From positions 1 through 20,050 of the forward strand of contig JAVBKA010000197.1 in the NCBI GenBank assembly GCA_031546715.1: a stretch of 20,050 bases of DNA. Direction: 5' to 3'. This stretch comes from JAVBKA01 sp031546715. Its GTDB lineage: Bacteria; Bacillota; Clostridia; Oscillospirales; UBA929. The stretch's first letter is position 1. Each line of letters begins with the position of its first letter. A program made the translations under genes and the position numbers. Shown here piece after piece: positions 1-7,146 of this stretch. The notes beneath the pieces were generated by a model that saw only the letters and a program-made list of their open reading frames with translations, did no database searches and had not been told where the DNA came from.

Positions 1-1866
1 AGTACCTTTGTCAACCCATGCTCCTCTGTCAACCTGAACGTAACCGTCTTTTGCATTGCCTACCCACTCTAATTTAGCCTCCCATTGCCAGTCTGGTGTC
101 CATACTGCTGACCAAATTCCCCACGATGCTTTGTCCGCCAGAGCTTGTGTATATTTGTTTTTGACGTACTCATAATGTCCTAAGTCCATAAAGCTGCCAT
201 TGTCCGCAGAGCTTGTGCTAAGCGACCATTCGCCCTCCCAATGGCTGGTGTCTTTCATGGTGGTAGTGGTTTCGTCCGCTGTCTTTTTATAAATCTTACA
301 TGATGCATAATACCAAATATGAAGTTCTGGGCGGTATGATGATTCTTGTACGGAAAAAGAAATTGATGTGTCAGGCGAACCTCCAACACGGACTTCAGTT
401 CTATATCCATAATCGTCTGACCAACCAGCTTGTGTTGGAAAAGAATATGGTACTCCTCTAATTTCCATGATTTTGGTAAATTCCCCACTGCTCACTGGAA
501 AATAATACGACATAAAATTTTGTGCAGCCGATGAATATCTCGGCGGCACCCAACCTTGCCACTCCGCATACCATCTAGTAACACTCTTAGTCTCAACAAC
601 TGGCGTCTGCTCCGCAACCCATTTCGCCTGAGGATTCCACACAGGCGTTGTTGTAGACACAGGCTTAGGTACCCACTTAATATTTGGCTTCCAGACGCTT
701 GATACAACGTCTTGACTTGCAAGGGTTACAACGGAAGAACTCGGTAGCGTCGGCACTTCATATTCTTTGTTAGTGTCTTCTGGTCTTGGGTCTGGCGGCT
801 CGTTTTCTTCCATTGGCACAACACGCACAGGGATTTTATCCGTTACCGTGTTTCCGTTTCTGACGGTAACATCTATGTCAAACTGCTCAGCGGTTGACGG
901 TGTGTGCCATTTTACCCAAACGACTTGACTGTCTCCAGAGGGAACTACTATATTGTTTACGGTGTATGTACTGGACTTTATTTTAAAAGTTACACTTGCA
1001 GGAGACGCAGGAGTGATGTCGCCATTTTCTGCGGTAACGTGAACCGAGGTTATGACATCAGTGTCTGCACGGTAGACGTACTCACCCACTTCGAGACCAG
1101 TGACAACACCTCCGCCTGTGCTATCAGGCAGCCCTTGAAAGCTGACTACGCCGATGCCGAGATAGTTGATGATGTTAGCATTGGTAGTTGCGGTAGACTT
1201 ACTGCCTGTCCACGGCTGAAAGCCTAAGACTGGCTTGCTGAGGAATAGGGCGAGAGGTAGGTTCTTGTGCGACATGGAGGTGAGTTTTGCTCGGACTTTG
1301 CCAGCTTTGATTTGGTCGAATAGGGCGACTTCGTGAGCGGTCATTGCGTATTTTTCGTTTTGAAATGTGTAGTATGACATTGGTTCAATGAGTATTTGAA
1401 AAGAGCCGTTGGTTAGGGCTTCGTATTGCATTCCGACTTTAGTTGCGATAGCACGAATGACGTTTTCATCAGAGAAATATTTTTTTGTTTTCTCTATATC
1501 TGCAGGATAGGATGAGTGGTCAATTATTGATGGTATTGGCACACCTAAATCTATAGATGAATAGTTGCCGGACTGTAATGATAGCGAAGTTCCTGAACGG
1601 TATTGTAGTTTTGATATTTTTCCGCAATGCCTATATGCATTTGGAATGATTTTATTAGTCACGTCAATTGGAGTTCTCACTACAGTCTGCGTTGTCGCAT
1701 TCACAATTGTTATTCTAACGCCGTCATAGCCCGGACTCCAGTAAGTGTCTGACGTCCCTTGCCCCATACCGCCTCCGCCTCCGTCTATATTTGGGTCACC
1801 TTCGGCAATAGCGGCTAGTTGAAAAAAGAGTATGCTAACCAAAAATATACTGAAAAAGTGTTTCAT
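1..1866 (-). CDS. Large secreted surface protein with tryptophan-rich repeats (C-terminus outside window)
   Basis: The reading frame opens at an ATG at 1866 behind AGGAGG and stays open for 622 codons to the window edge, so the C-terminus is missing. Residues 1-21 form a signal peptide (basic MKH, hydrophobic core, AIA cleavage motif before EG), followed by a glycine run. Residues about 250-350 have the alternating pattern and 'VWVKWHTP' core of a CARDB/Ig-like beta domain, then a PPDPRPED linker. From about residue 390 there are tryptophan-rich units such as VWKPNIKWVPKP, VWNPQAKWVAEQTP, RWYAEWQGWVPP and, near the edge, VWTPDWQWEAKLEWV. I recognise no enzyme. It follows the DUF6550-like gene at the end of the conjugation/Tad gene row, so a role as an adhesin or pilus-associated surface protein is an inference. 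An intrinsic terminator just upstream may limit its expression. Confidence 0.85.
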   Translation of the reverse strand, partial: MKHFFSIFLVSILFFQLAAIAEGDPNIDGGGGGMGQGTSDTYWSPGYDGVRITIVNATTQTVVRTPIDVTNKIIPNAYRHCGKISKLQYRSGTSLSLQSGNYSSIDLGVPIPSIIDHSSYPADIEKTKKYFSDENVIRAIATKVGMQYEALTNGSFQILIEPMSYYTFQNEKYAMTAHEVALFDQIKAGKVRAKLTSMSHKNLPLALFLSKPVLGFQPWTGSKSTATTNANIINYLGIGVVSFQGLPDSTGGGVVTGLEVGEYVYRADTDVITSVHVTAENGDITPASPASVTFKIKSSTYTVNNIVVPSGDSQVVWVKWHTPSTAEQFDIDVTVRNGNTVTDKIPVRVVPMEENEPPDPRPEDTNKEYEVPTLPSSSVVTLASQDVVSSVWKPNIKWVPKPVSTTTPVWNPQAKWVAEQTPVVETKSVTRWYAEWQGWVPPRYSSAAQNFMSYYFPVSSGEFTKIMEIRGVPYSFPTQAGWSDDYGYRTEVRVGGSPDTSISFSVQESSYRPELHIWYYASCKIYKKTADETTTTMKDTSHWEGEWSLSTSSADNGSFMDLGHYEYVKNKYTQALADKASWGIWSAVWTPDWQWEAKLEWVGNAKDGYVQVDRGAWVDKGT

Positions 1867-1885
1867 ACAATCCTCCTCATTGCGC

Positions 1886-1913
1886 AAAAAAGGAACGTAC
1901 CAGTGTACGTCCC
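1886..1913 (-). terminator. Intrinsic terminator between the two secreted-protein genes
   Basis: On the minus strand GGGACGTAC-ACTG-GTACGTTCC forms a 9-bp stem (one G-U pair) with a 4-base loop, followed directly by six T. It lies after the stop of the DUF6550-like gene and only about 20 bases before the ATG of the large surface protein, whose ribosome site follows at once. No separate promoter fits in between, so the downstream gene probably depends on read-through. Confidence 0.8.
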
Positions 1914-1930
1914 TTAATATACGATTTAGA

Positions 1931-2503
1931 TTAATCCATTGAGCCTACTTGATTTCCAGAGAGTTCGCCGATGTCAATTGTCTCATGTCCTCCGCCTGTT
2001 TGCACTTCAACCCAGCCGAAGTCTTCGATGTATTCCTGCGTTACACCATCAACCACACGCTCGTCACCATCTTTTGGTTCGTTGCTTACAGGCTTAGTGC
2101 TAGGCTTTGGCTGACTACTTGGCTTAGGGTCAACAGGAGCTTCGCTAACTGATGGTGTCGGCGTTGGTGTTGCACTAGGCTTAATCTCTTCCAACGGCTT
2201 AGTAAGGTCTACTGTTATCTCTTGGCCAGCGTCAGGGTCAAGAGCTTCGGTCGGAACTTCTTCATTGACATTGTTATCTAATGTCGCCGATGGGCTTGGG
2301 CTTGGTGTAATGCTTGGAATAATCGGTGACGGAGACGGTAGTATGGAGGGTGATGGCGAGACTTCAATTGACGGTGCTATTGATGGCGAAACGTCCTCAA
2401 GCGCGGTATCATCTATCGGTGTATTGTTATTAAGAAGCAAGAATGCTGCAACTGCGCCAGCGGCGAGAACGGCAGTGAGCGAGATTATCGTAATTTTTTT
2501 CAT
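1931..2503 (-). CDS. DUF6550-like membrane-anchored Pro/Ser/Thr-rich protein
   Basis: I chose the ATG at 2503 because GGAGG sits six bases upstream; an upstream in-frame start at 2590 would lie before the promoter. The protein has 190 residues. Residues 1-25 are a basic start plus hydrophobic stretch (MKKITIISLTAVLAAGAVAA), a signal anchor or signal peptide. Next comes a long low-complexity linker rich in SPSPSP and PTPTP. The C-terminus is more conserved-looking, with 'YIEDFGWVEVQTGGG' and a final 'NQVGSMD'. From memory this matches DUF6550-type proteins found beside conjugation and Tad-like genes in clostridial elements; the function is unknown. It has its own promoter and is followed by a terminator. 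It could be a wall-spanning spacer or assembly partner of the surface structure (inference). Confidence 0.75.
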   Translation of the reverse strand: MKKITIISLTAVLAAGAVAAFLLLNNNTPIDDTALEDVSPSIAPSIEVSPSPSILPSPSPIIPSITPSPSPSATLDNNVNEEVPTEALDPDAGQEITVDLTKPLEEIKPSATPTPTPSVSEAPVDPKPSSQPKPSTKPVSNEPKDGDERVVDGVTQEYIEDFGWVEVQTGGGHETIDIGELSGNQVGSMD

Positions 2504-2534
2504 GTTGAACCTCCAATGTTGAGAGTTATTACTA

Positions 2535-2568
2535 AGTATAGTATAGCATATGTTGGTTGTAATTGCAA
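2535..2568 (-). promoter_or_regulatory. Candidate promoter of the DUF6550-like gene
   Basis: On the minus strand TTGCAA (2568-2563) is followed by 17 bases and TATACT (2545-2540); TATACT repeats at 2540-2535. The start codon is at 2503, giving a leader of about 30 bases with GGAGG. A better -35 word, TTGACA, lies at 2580-2575 but has no -10 at the right distance. Confidence 0.55.
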
Positions 2569-2667
2569 GGGTTATGTCAATATTTTGCAACTATTTTATT
2601 GACAAAATGCGCAATTGTTACGATTTTCTTTTTCTGTATCAACTATTTCAAGTCGTTTATATCTTAC

Positions 2668-2696
2668 TTGACAAGAGCATATCCCAGGCATATAAT
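2668..2696 (+). promoter_or_regulatory. Perfect sigma-A promoter firing on the plus strand (antisense RNA)
   Basis: TTGACA at 2668-2673, a 17-base spacer and TATAAT at 2691-2696 match the consensus exactly. The expected start is A2703, seven bases after the -10, which is the first base of an inverted repeat. No protein-coding gene lies downstream on this strand, so it most likely drives a non-coding RNA antisense to the small ORF at 2775-2867. Confidence 0.8.
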
Positions 2697-2702
2697 ACAA
2701 AT

Positions 2703-2790
2703 AGAGGGTAGTCGCAAAGCGACACGCCCAATGTTTTGATTACAAAGTAATCGCCTACATTCGACTGGGGGCGATTACTTTGCATTTACG
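2703..2790 (+). ncRNA. Candidate antisense (antitoxin) RNA
   Basis: This is the predicted transcript from the perfect plus-strand promoter. It begins with AGAGGGTA, then a small hairpin GTCGC-AAA-GCGAC (2711-2723), then a 13-bp stem (2743-2755 with 2770-2782) around a 14-base loop. No ORF longer than a few codons is present. It is complementary to the 3' part of the small hydrophobic ORF's mRNA, including its stop codon. The 3' end is a guess: the large stem is not followed by a clear T-run, so the RNA may be longer. Confidence 0.5.
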
Positions 2791-2867
2791 GCTAGAATAT
2801 ATGTAACAAGTGCAATCAGCAATAACTGCCGAAAGACTGAATAGATAATCCTCTTCCATTTGTGCAA
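2775..2867 (-). CDS. 30-residue hydrophobic peptide, candidate type I toxin
   Basis: A TTG start at 2867 lies eight bases after AGGAGG (2881-2876) and opens a 30-codon frame. The peptide starts basic (MHKWKRII), has one membrane-length hydrophobic run (LLLIALVTYILAV) and ends NAK. This is the architecture of type I toxins and the short holin-like toxins of Bacillota. The TAA stop sits inside the strong 2743-2782 stem. A promoter (2950-2978) lies upstream on the same strand and a perfect promoter faces it from the other side. An alternative ATG frame at 2859 (34 codons, starting MEEDYLFSLSA) shares the ribosome site at poorer spacing and is less hydrophobic, so I prefer the TTG frame. The toxin role is inferred. 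Confidence 0.6.
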   Translation of the reverse strand: MHKWKRIIYSVFRQLLLIALVTYILAVNAK

Positions 2868-2949
2868 AGACCTCACCTCCTTTCGAGCTGACCTAATTAG
2901 TCAGCTTGGGAGGCGGGCGTGTCGCTCCACTATTTACCCTCTGGGTGAT

Positions 2950-2978
2950 ATTTTACACGGCGAAATACAAAATGTCAA
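2950..2978 (-). promoter_or_regulatory. Strong promoter for the small hydrophobic ORF
   Basis: On the minus strand TTGACA (2978-2973), a 17-base spacer and TAAAAT (2955-2950) differ from consensus at one base. The predicted start is near A2942, the outer end of the inverted repeat. It lies directly after the stop codon of the gene ending at 2983. Confidence 0.7.
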
Positions 2979-2982
2979 TTGA

Positions 2983-3774
2983 CTACTTGATGTCTTTCAT
3001 AACAGCTTCTTTTGGTAGCATGAGCCGACCTATCTCAAAAATACAGCCAAACTCAAAGCTCGGTGCTTTTACAATAATGCTATTGTCCTCAAGCCATCGA
3101 TAATAGTTTCCATCGAACTCAATCATGTTGTACAGCTCAGAAATGTCGTAAACACGGCTTAATGAATCTGGAATAATATGTATCTCACCGTCTCTTTTTA
3201 TACAGCCTGCAAAAATAGAATGGTTTCCGCTGTTTACAAAGGATATCCGCATTGGAAGCCACATTGTTACAAAATGATTGCTACTGGCTTGCCATGGATT
3301 TTCAGTTTTATCAATATTGTATAGGCTTTCAATAAGGCGGTCGCCACTCCATGTAATTGGCAAAACAGGGTCTAATGCCAAACTCACACATATGTCGTCA
3401 TATACAGGCTTTTGATACACAGTATTATAAATCAATCTTTGCCGCTCTCTACGCTTGAGTAACGCAATTTCAGCGTCTTTACAGTCAACTTTTTCATTAA
3501 TAGCTGGCATGAACAGCACATTGTAGTAATTATTTGATTCATATTCGGATTTTTCTGTCGTCAAAAGAGAAAACACGTTACTAAGCATCAGCTTATCCGT
3601 TAACGCCTTTATTAAATCCGCCAACGGTCGCTGGTCAGACGCTGGATTCCAACCTGCTGCATGTTTTGCATAGTCAAGCAGGTTTTTTAGCCGTATGCTG
3701 TTAAATGCCTCATTACTCTGAAATTCAACTGCCTCAGTTATTTTTTTAGGCTTTCTTGCGCGAAATAAACCCAT
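2983..3774 (-). CDS. Unrecognised protein encoded after the Tad genes
   Basis: The preferred ATG is at 3774, about ten bases after AGGGGG; an in-frame start ten codons earlier (3804) is less likely. This gives 263 residues. The start is basic (MGLFRARKPKK), and there is no signal peptide or convincing membrane helix, so it is probably cytoplasmic. Motifs seen but not assigned include ALLKRRERQRLIYN, PITWSGDRLIESLYNI and the aromatic YNMIEFDGNYYRWLED. The start overlaps the preceding gene by 29 bases, which suggests translational coupling. I do not recognise the family. A role with the Tad/transfer apparatus is suggested only by position. Confidence 0.8.
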   Translation of the reverse strand: MGLFRARKPKKITEAVEFQSNEAFNSIRLKNLLDYAKHAAGWNPASDQRPLADLIKALTDKLMLSNVFSLLTTEKSEYESNNYYNVLFMPAINEKVDCKDAEIALLKRRERQRLIYNTVYQKPVYDDICVSLALDPVLPITWSGDRLIESLYNIDKTENPWQASSNHFVTMWLPMRISFVNSGNHSIFAGCIKRDGEIHIIPDSLSRVYDISELYNMIEFDGNYYRWLEDNSIIVKAPSFEFGCIFEIGRLMLPKEAVMKDIK

Positions 3775-4339
3775 GTAAACCCAACCCCCTAAGCAGTTTG
3801 TCAAAACGGCTTCCTTGAATATCGTTCTCTAGCCGAATGATATCACAGCAACAAAGAATTGAAAACAGCATAGACAAAAACTTTTCGTCTATATACGGAT
3901 AAAGTTCGTTTTGAAGGCATAGATACTGCTCTAACGACCTTCTGAACATTCTCAGCTCTCCGCAATCCCAATCCTCGTGACCGCTTAAAACCGTCCACAG
4001 ACATCGAACCACCTGAAATTTACTTACCCATAAGCTCCGTTCCTTACCTCCTGCTCGGCGGTGGCGAATCTCGTCATAGTCAGCATCCCAACGCTCTAAC
4101 ACTGTAAGTAGTGGAATCCCTAAAGGCTCATATGGCATAAAGTCATCCATAATGTAGTCTAGCAACGCAATTCTCGCCGCTGCGAGATTCTCAAACCTTA
4201 CTATTTCTATCCCCAGCTCCCGATGAGCATACTGAAACCATCTGCACTGTAAAAATCTTTCTCCCCTGTAGTCCGTGGTATATGTCTCCATTTCTCCTAT
4301 AACCGAACTCATTAGTGATTGCCTTTTTTTAACTTTCAT
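3746..4339 (-). CDS. Unrecognised cytoplasmic protein in the Tad gene row
   Basis: The ATG at 4339 follows AAGGGGGG at six bases. The 197-residue protein has no signal peptide or membrane segment. It is rich in aromatic residues and Arg/Asp/Glu (RFLQCRWFQYAHRELGI, LERWDADYDEIRHRRAGG) and has a cysteine cluster late in the sequence (FSILCCCDIIRLEND). The C-terminus is basic (GFISRKKA). A 55-base gap separates it from the TadE-like gene upstream, and its end overlaps the next gene by 29 bases. I cannot assign a family. With its neighbour it forms an unknown two-gene unit appended to the Tad cluster. Confidence 0.8.
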   Translation of the reverse strand: MKVKKRQSLMSSVIGEMETYTTDYRGERFLQCRWFQYAHRELGIEIVRFENLAAARIALLDYIMDDFMPYEPLGIPLLTVLERWDADYDEIRHRRAGGKERSLWVSKFQVVRCLWTVLSGHEDWDCGELRMFRRSLEQYLCLQNELYPYIDEKFLSMLFSILCCCDIIRLENDIQGSRFDKLLRGLGLHGFISRKKA

Positions 4340-4394
4340 TGTACACCCCCCTTTAACTCACAGATACCCATTGCGCTAAATCAAACCACAAACC

Positions 4395-4931
4395 CTACCC
4401 ACCCTGCAACCCGCCGCTAACCCGAATAGCCGCCGTCATCGGCGGCAGCCCCTCAACTCCGAAGGACAGCGGAACAGATACCTGCATTACTGCTGTTAAG
4501 GAAAACATAACAGAATTATCGTCCGCAGCCATTGGCACATTAGTTACGGAAACTACCAGTCCAGAAAGTGTATATATCGTTTTGCCTGACTTAGAAAAGC
4601 TGTGCAGACCTCCACTTTCCTCCGTACCAAGTATAGAATCAAGCTCCGAATAAATATCGCCTGTGAGATACGACGGCAGCCATTGGGTACCGTCATTTAC
4701 ATATGCGCCGGAATGCGCTTGGCGAGTGCCTGAGTATGTGGGATAATAGTTTTCGTTGCAGACAGACACCAGCGCATCCTGCAAGGCATCCTTGACACCT
4801 TGCGCAGTAATTTGAAGCCTAAAAAATTCGTATATAACACTGGATAGCATCATTAAAATCAAAATTATACCTATTGTCATTACGCCCATTGCGCCAGACT
4901 TATCACTAAGTATACGTTTTAATCTTTCCAA
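4395..4931 (-). CDS. TadE/TadF-like pseudopilin
   Basis: The start is a TTG at 4931, preceded by GGGTGAAG, and overlaps the end of the DUF4320 gene by 13 bases. The 178-residue protein begins basic (MERLKRILSDKSG) and then has a single helix (MGVMTIGIILILMMLSSVIYEFF), the layout of TadE-type pseudopilins whose short leader is removed by the prepilin peptidase. The Gly before the helix (G13) would be the cleavage point, but the usual Glu five residues later is Met here, so processing is uncertain. The rest is a beta-rich domain likely outside the membrane. Known TadE/F proteins are minor pilins of the Flp pilus; that role is inferred here from layout and from position next to TadB/TadC. Confidence 0.7.
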   Translation of the reverse strand: MERLKRILSDKSGAMGVMTIGIILILMMLSSVIYEFFRLQITAQGVKDALQDALVSVCNENYYPTYSGTRQAHSGAYVNDGTQWLPSYLTGDIYSELDSILGTEESGGLHSFSKSGKTIYTLSGLVVSVTNVPMAADDNSVMFSLTAVMQVSVPLSFGVEGLPPMTAAIRVSGGLQGG

Positions 4932-5332
4932 TATACTTCACCCTGTCCTCCCCGCCGAGATTGAATGGTTATCGGGAACGAGCCTAAGTCACCGAAGCCG
5001 ACATCCACCGTCATTGACAGCGTCACGGTAAAACGCTCCTTAAGCGCAAGTTTTCCAGACTTACTCCACGATATAGTGGGATTTATATTAGTAATGCCAG
5101 CCAGCTCGGTATTTCTAGCGTTTGTTTGTGCGCCAATTTGACCATACAGCTCCGCTGTCCTGCAAAGCTCGTTTGTGAAATAATCAAGCTGAAGCTTTTT
5201 TACAAAAACATTTGCTATATTTATAAACATAGCAAGCAACATAAACGCCACAATAAGCATTCCGATTATTTCAACAAAGCCATTACCACTCTTAGATTTT
5301 AGCAAGCTTTTTAACCTATTAAGATACATCAT
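4919..5332 (-). CDS. DUF4320-family TadE-like minor pilin
   Basis: The ATG at 5332 overlaps the TadC stop as ATGA, so the two genes are translationally coupled. The 137-residue protein has a basic leader (MMYLNRLKSLLKSKSG) followed by NGFVE and a hydrophobic helix. Gly16 with Glu21 gives the class III prepilin pattern G|xxxxE used by Flp and TadE pilins. After the helix come 'KKLQLDYFTNELCRTAELYG' and 'TISWSKSGKLALKE', then 'SFPITIQSRRGG', which I recognise as DUF4320-type features seen in clostridial conjugative elements. It is probably a substrate of the prepilin peptidase at 10046-10441 and a minor component of the pilus. Confidence 0.8.
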   Translation of the reverse strand: MMYLNRLKSLLKSKSGNGFVEIIGMLIVAFMLLAMFINIANVFVKKLQLDYFTNELCRTAELYGQIGAQTNARNTELAGITNINPTISWSKSGKLALKERFTVTLSMTVDVGFGDLGSFPITIQSRRGGQGEVYWKD

Positions 5333-6201
5333 GAGAACATCCTCATGGACTCAACTACACCAAGACCCAGCACAACTAAATACGTGATAATAAACACCAC
5401 AATAATCAAGGCTGAATACTTTCGCATTTTCCCCGGACGCTCAGCAGCTTCTTTTTTGAGACCTTGAAGCTCCATTTCTCTAAATTCACGCTCCAGAGTT
5501 TCAAAGTGAAATATACCAGAATTTCCGGTCTTAACAGATTGAAGACCTTGAACTATCTTGGATACCATAGTGCTGTTTACACGCATTTCAAGTCGGGCAA
5601 ATGCTTTTTCATCATTACTGCTCACCATGTCGGCTATAGTAAGCTCCAACTCTTTTTTAAGCGCAGGCGCAGCATACTTTTGATATGAGCGAAATATACG
5701 AAGCAGGTCTGTATTAAAGGTAAGCTCCTTTGCAAGAGTTGAAACAAATCTCGGAAGCTCTGCTTCCAAGGCACTACGCTTGAGTGTCACGATATCCTCC
5801 GCTTCACCTATCCACTTTACAAATCTTAACGCAGCCATCGCTAACACAGCCATTCCGATAATTGGCATAATAAAAAAGGCAGGGATTGCGAGAAGCGCAA
5901 AGCCTGCTGCCTTTATAAAACGCTCAATAATGTACGCCTCTGGGGTCTGGTGAATATCCGCTGCGAGAAGTGTTGCGCTCATTTTTCTGCGTGTATAATC
6001 GTCAATCGGAACTATTCCAGATAGCTTATCCGCTATGCTGACCACAATATCCTGCAGTGTAAGTGATTTTTTTGAGTGTGTCAGCAGCATCAGTGTTTGC
6101 CTTCTAAGCCGTCTGGATGGGACTCGTAGTGCTATTTTAAGTGCCTGATATATAGTTAGATAAATGGTACAGAAAAGAAAAATAATAAGCAATCTTTGCA
6201 T
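5329..6201 (-). CDS. tadC: TadC-like type II secretion F-domain membrane protein
   Basis: I chose the ATG at 6201 because AGGTGAG lies five bases upstream; a GTG three codons earlier overlaps that site. The 290-residue protein starts with a membrane helix, then a cytoplasmic stretch, two closely spaced helices (AAGFALLAIPAFFIMPIIGMAVLAMAAL), a helical F-domain core with 'LPRFVSTLAKELTFNTDLLRIFRSYQ' and 'LQSVKTGNSGIFHFETLEREFREME', and a final helix (SALIIVVFIITYLVVLGLGVV). TadC pairs with TadB as the inner-membrane platform driven by the CpaF ATPase to add pilins. It follows the TadB gene by a few bases and overlaps the next gene by four. Confidence 0.85.
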   Translation of the reverse strand: MQRLLIIFLFCTIYLTIYQALKIALRVPSRRLRRQTLMLLTHSKKSLTLQDIVVSIADKLSGIVPIDDYTRRKMSATLLAADIHQTPEAYIIERFIKAAGFALLAIPAFFIMPIIGMAVLAMAALRFVKWIGEAEDIVTLKRSALEAELPRFVSTLAKELTFNTDLLRIFRSYQKYAAPALKKELELTIADMVSSNDEKAFARLEMRVNSTMVSKIVQGLQSVKTGNSGIFHFETLEREFREMELQGLKKEAAERPGKMRKYSALIIVVFIITYLVVLGLGVVESMRMFS

Positions 6202-6216
6202 TGTTCTCACCTACGG

Positions 6217-7146
6217 CTATTCTTTAAATTCAATTGGTCTTGATATTCTGACTGCACCTATCAGCGATATTACCAGTACTAGTGCGCTTGCCGCTAAGCA
6301 CGCCTTACCGGGAAGTGTGTTTACCAGAATTTCAAACCAGCTCCTATTTATAAAGTAAATCAGCGGAATGTTAGCGACTAACAGAAATGCCATTGTAGCG
6401 TATTCTTTCATGGGCTGGGCTATTAGAACTTCAAACTCTCCTGTAACGATTCTTGAGTCTGACAGCTTTCTAACGATGGGCATCAGAGTACTTTTAAGGG
6501 TTCTATCACTCTGGCAGCCCTTCATAGCAGAAACCCATTCTCGGAAAACTTGGTTAGAAAATTTTGTTTCTAATTCGTCTAGTGCTTCGCTGATGTCTGC
6601 ACTGATAAACCTGCATTTAGCAACAAACATATTGAACACATCAGATACAGGAGGCTGGAGAAAACTTAGGTTTTCCTCAACCGCCTGTACAAAGCTTTCA
6701 TTTCGCAGATACGATGAGGTTATAACAGACATAGCGGTTTCAAGCTCACCAGCAAGACGTTTTCTAAACCTTCCTGCTGATAGTAGTACAAACACCAACG
6801 GTAGCAGAGCCAGTCCCGAAGATAGAATAGGTAGCATAAACAGGTTATCCATTGCAAGCGAAAGAATGACACCAAGGATAAAAAGTCCTAAAGACAGCAA
6901 TACAAGCATTCCTACTTTACTTTCTCGCCCAGTCGCCGACATAACCTCGTGGGCTTCCTGAATAAGCTGCGATAATGCGGTTTGTTTTTTGGCTTTTTTA
7001 GCACGTTTTATTCTGGTTGCAAGGGAAACTTTTTTTCTTTTGAAAAGCCCAAATGATGAATATATAAAAGACAGTAAATCTATATGGAAAATAAAAAACC
7101 AGCTTGCGGTAAGACCAAGAAACGCAAAAATATAGAGTATTCTCAT
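6217..7146 (-). CDS. tadB: TadB-like type II secretion F-domain membrane protein
   Basis: The ATG at 7146 overlaps the CpaF stop as ATGA. The 309-residue protein has an N-terminal helix, a basic cytoplasmic loop (RIKRAKKAKKQ), a helical pair (about residues 80-125), a cytoplasmic F-domain with 'AGELETAMSVITSSYLRNESFVQAVEEN' and 'LDELETKFSNQVFREW', and two C-terminal helices. Layout and length fit TadB. With TadC it would form the membrane platform of the Flp pilus. It lies between CpaF and TadC, the canonical Tad order. Confidence 0.85.
   Translation of the reverse strand: MRILYIFAFLGLTASWFFIFHIDLLSFIYSSFGLFKRKKVSLATRIKRAKKAKKQTALSQLIQEAHEVMSATGRESKVGMLVLLSLGLFILGVILSLAMDNLFMLPILSSGLALLPLVFVLLSAGRFRKRLAGELETAMSVITSSYLRNESFVQAVEENLSFLQPPVSDVFNMFVAKCRFISADISEALDELETKFSNQVFREWVSAMKGCQSDRTLKSTLMPIVRKLSDSRIVTGEFEVLIAQPMKEYATMAFLLVANIPLIYFINRSWFEILVNTLPGKACLAASALVLVISLIGAVRISRPIEFKE

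Larger units (their letters stand above)
2703..2942. repeat. Inverted repeat bounding the toxin-like module
   Basis: The left arm is AGAGGGTA (2703-2710) and AGCGACACGCCC (2718-2729). The right arm is GGGCGTGTCGCT (2915-2926) and TACCCTCT (2935-2942). Together these are 20 matched bases with unequal inner gaps of 7 and 8. The outer ends coincide with the predicted transcription starts of the two convergent promoters, so both RNAs would begin with AGAGGGTA. In either RNA the 5' and 3' ends could pair. Inside lie further hairpins at 2738-2752 (GATTAC-AAA-GTAATC), 2743-2782 and 2886-2906 (AGCTGAC and GTCAGCT arms). Confidence 0.8.

Noticed and set aside
255..722. Two minus-strand frames of about 77 codons
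   Set aside because: They lie in a different frame from the continuous surface-protein gene, which covers both, and have no ribosome sites or domain-like sequence.
904..1227. 107-codon open frame on the plus strand
   Set aside because: It is antisense to the large surface-protein gene, whose frame is continuous over 622 codons with a signal peptide; the plus product is cysteine-rich low-sense sequence.
2265..2522. 85-codon open frame on the plus strand rich in Gly, Asp and Ser
   Set aside because: It is the complement of the Pro/Ser repeat region of the DUF6550-like gene; repetitive sequence keeps stop codons away on both strands.
2743..2782. Strong hairpin read as a rho-independent terminator
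   Set aside because: Neither side of the stem is followed by a T-run in the direction of transcription, so I describe it as an RNA structure element of the toxin-like module instead.
2703..2942. MITE or small insertion element
   Set aside because: The inverted ends are suggestive, but no target-site duplication is evident outside the arms, and the promoters placed exactly to start at the arms fit a toxin-antitoxin RNA pair better.
2906..3103. 65-codon plus-strand frame starting in the inverted repeat
   Set aside because: It has no ribosome site, and most of it is antisense to the gene ending at 2983. A plus-strand RNA could reach it, but the peptide shows no sign of selection.
6368..6961. 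197-codon open frame on the plus strand
   Set aside because: It is the complement of the TadB-like gene, which has clear family features, a ribosome site and ATGA coupling. The plus frame has no ribosome site and no recognisable protein.
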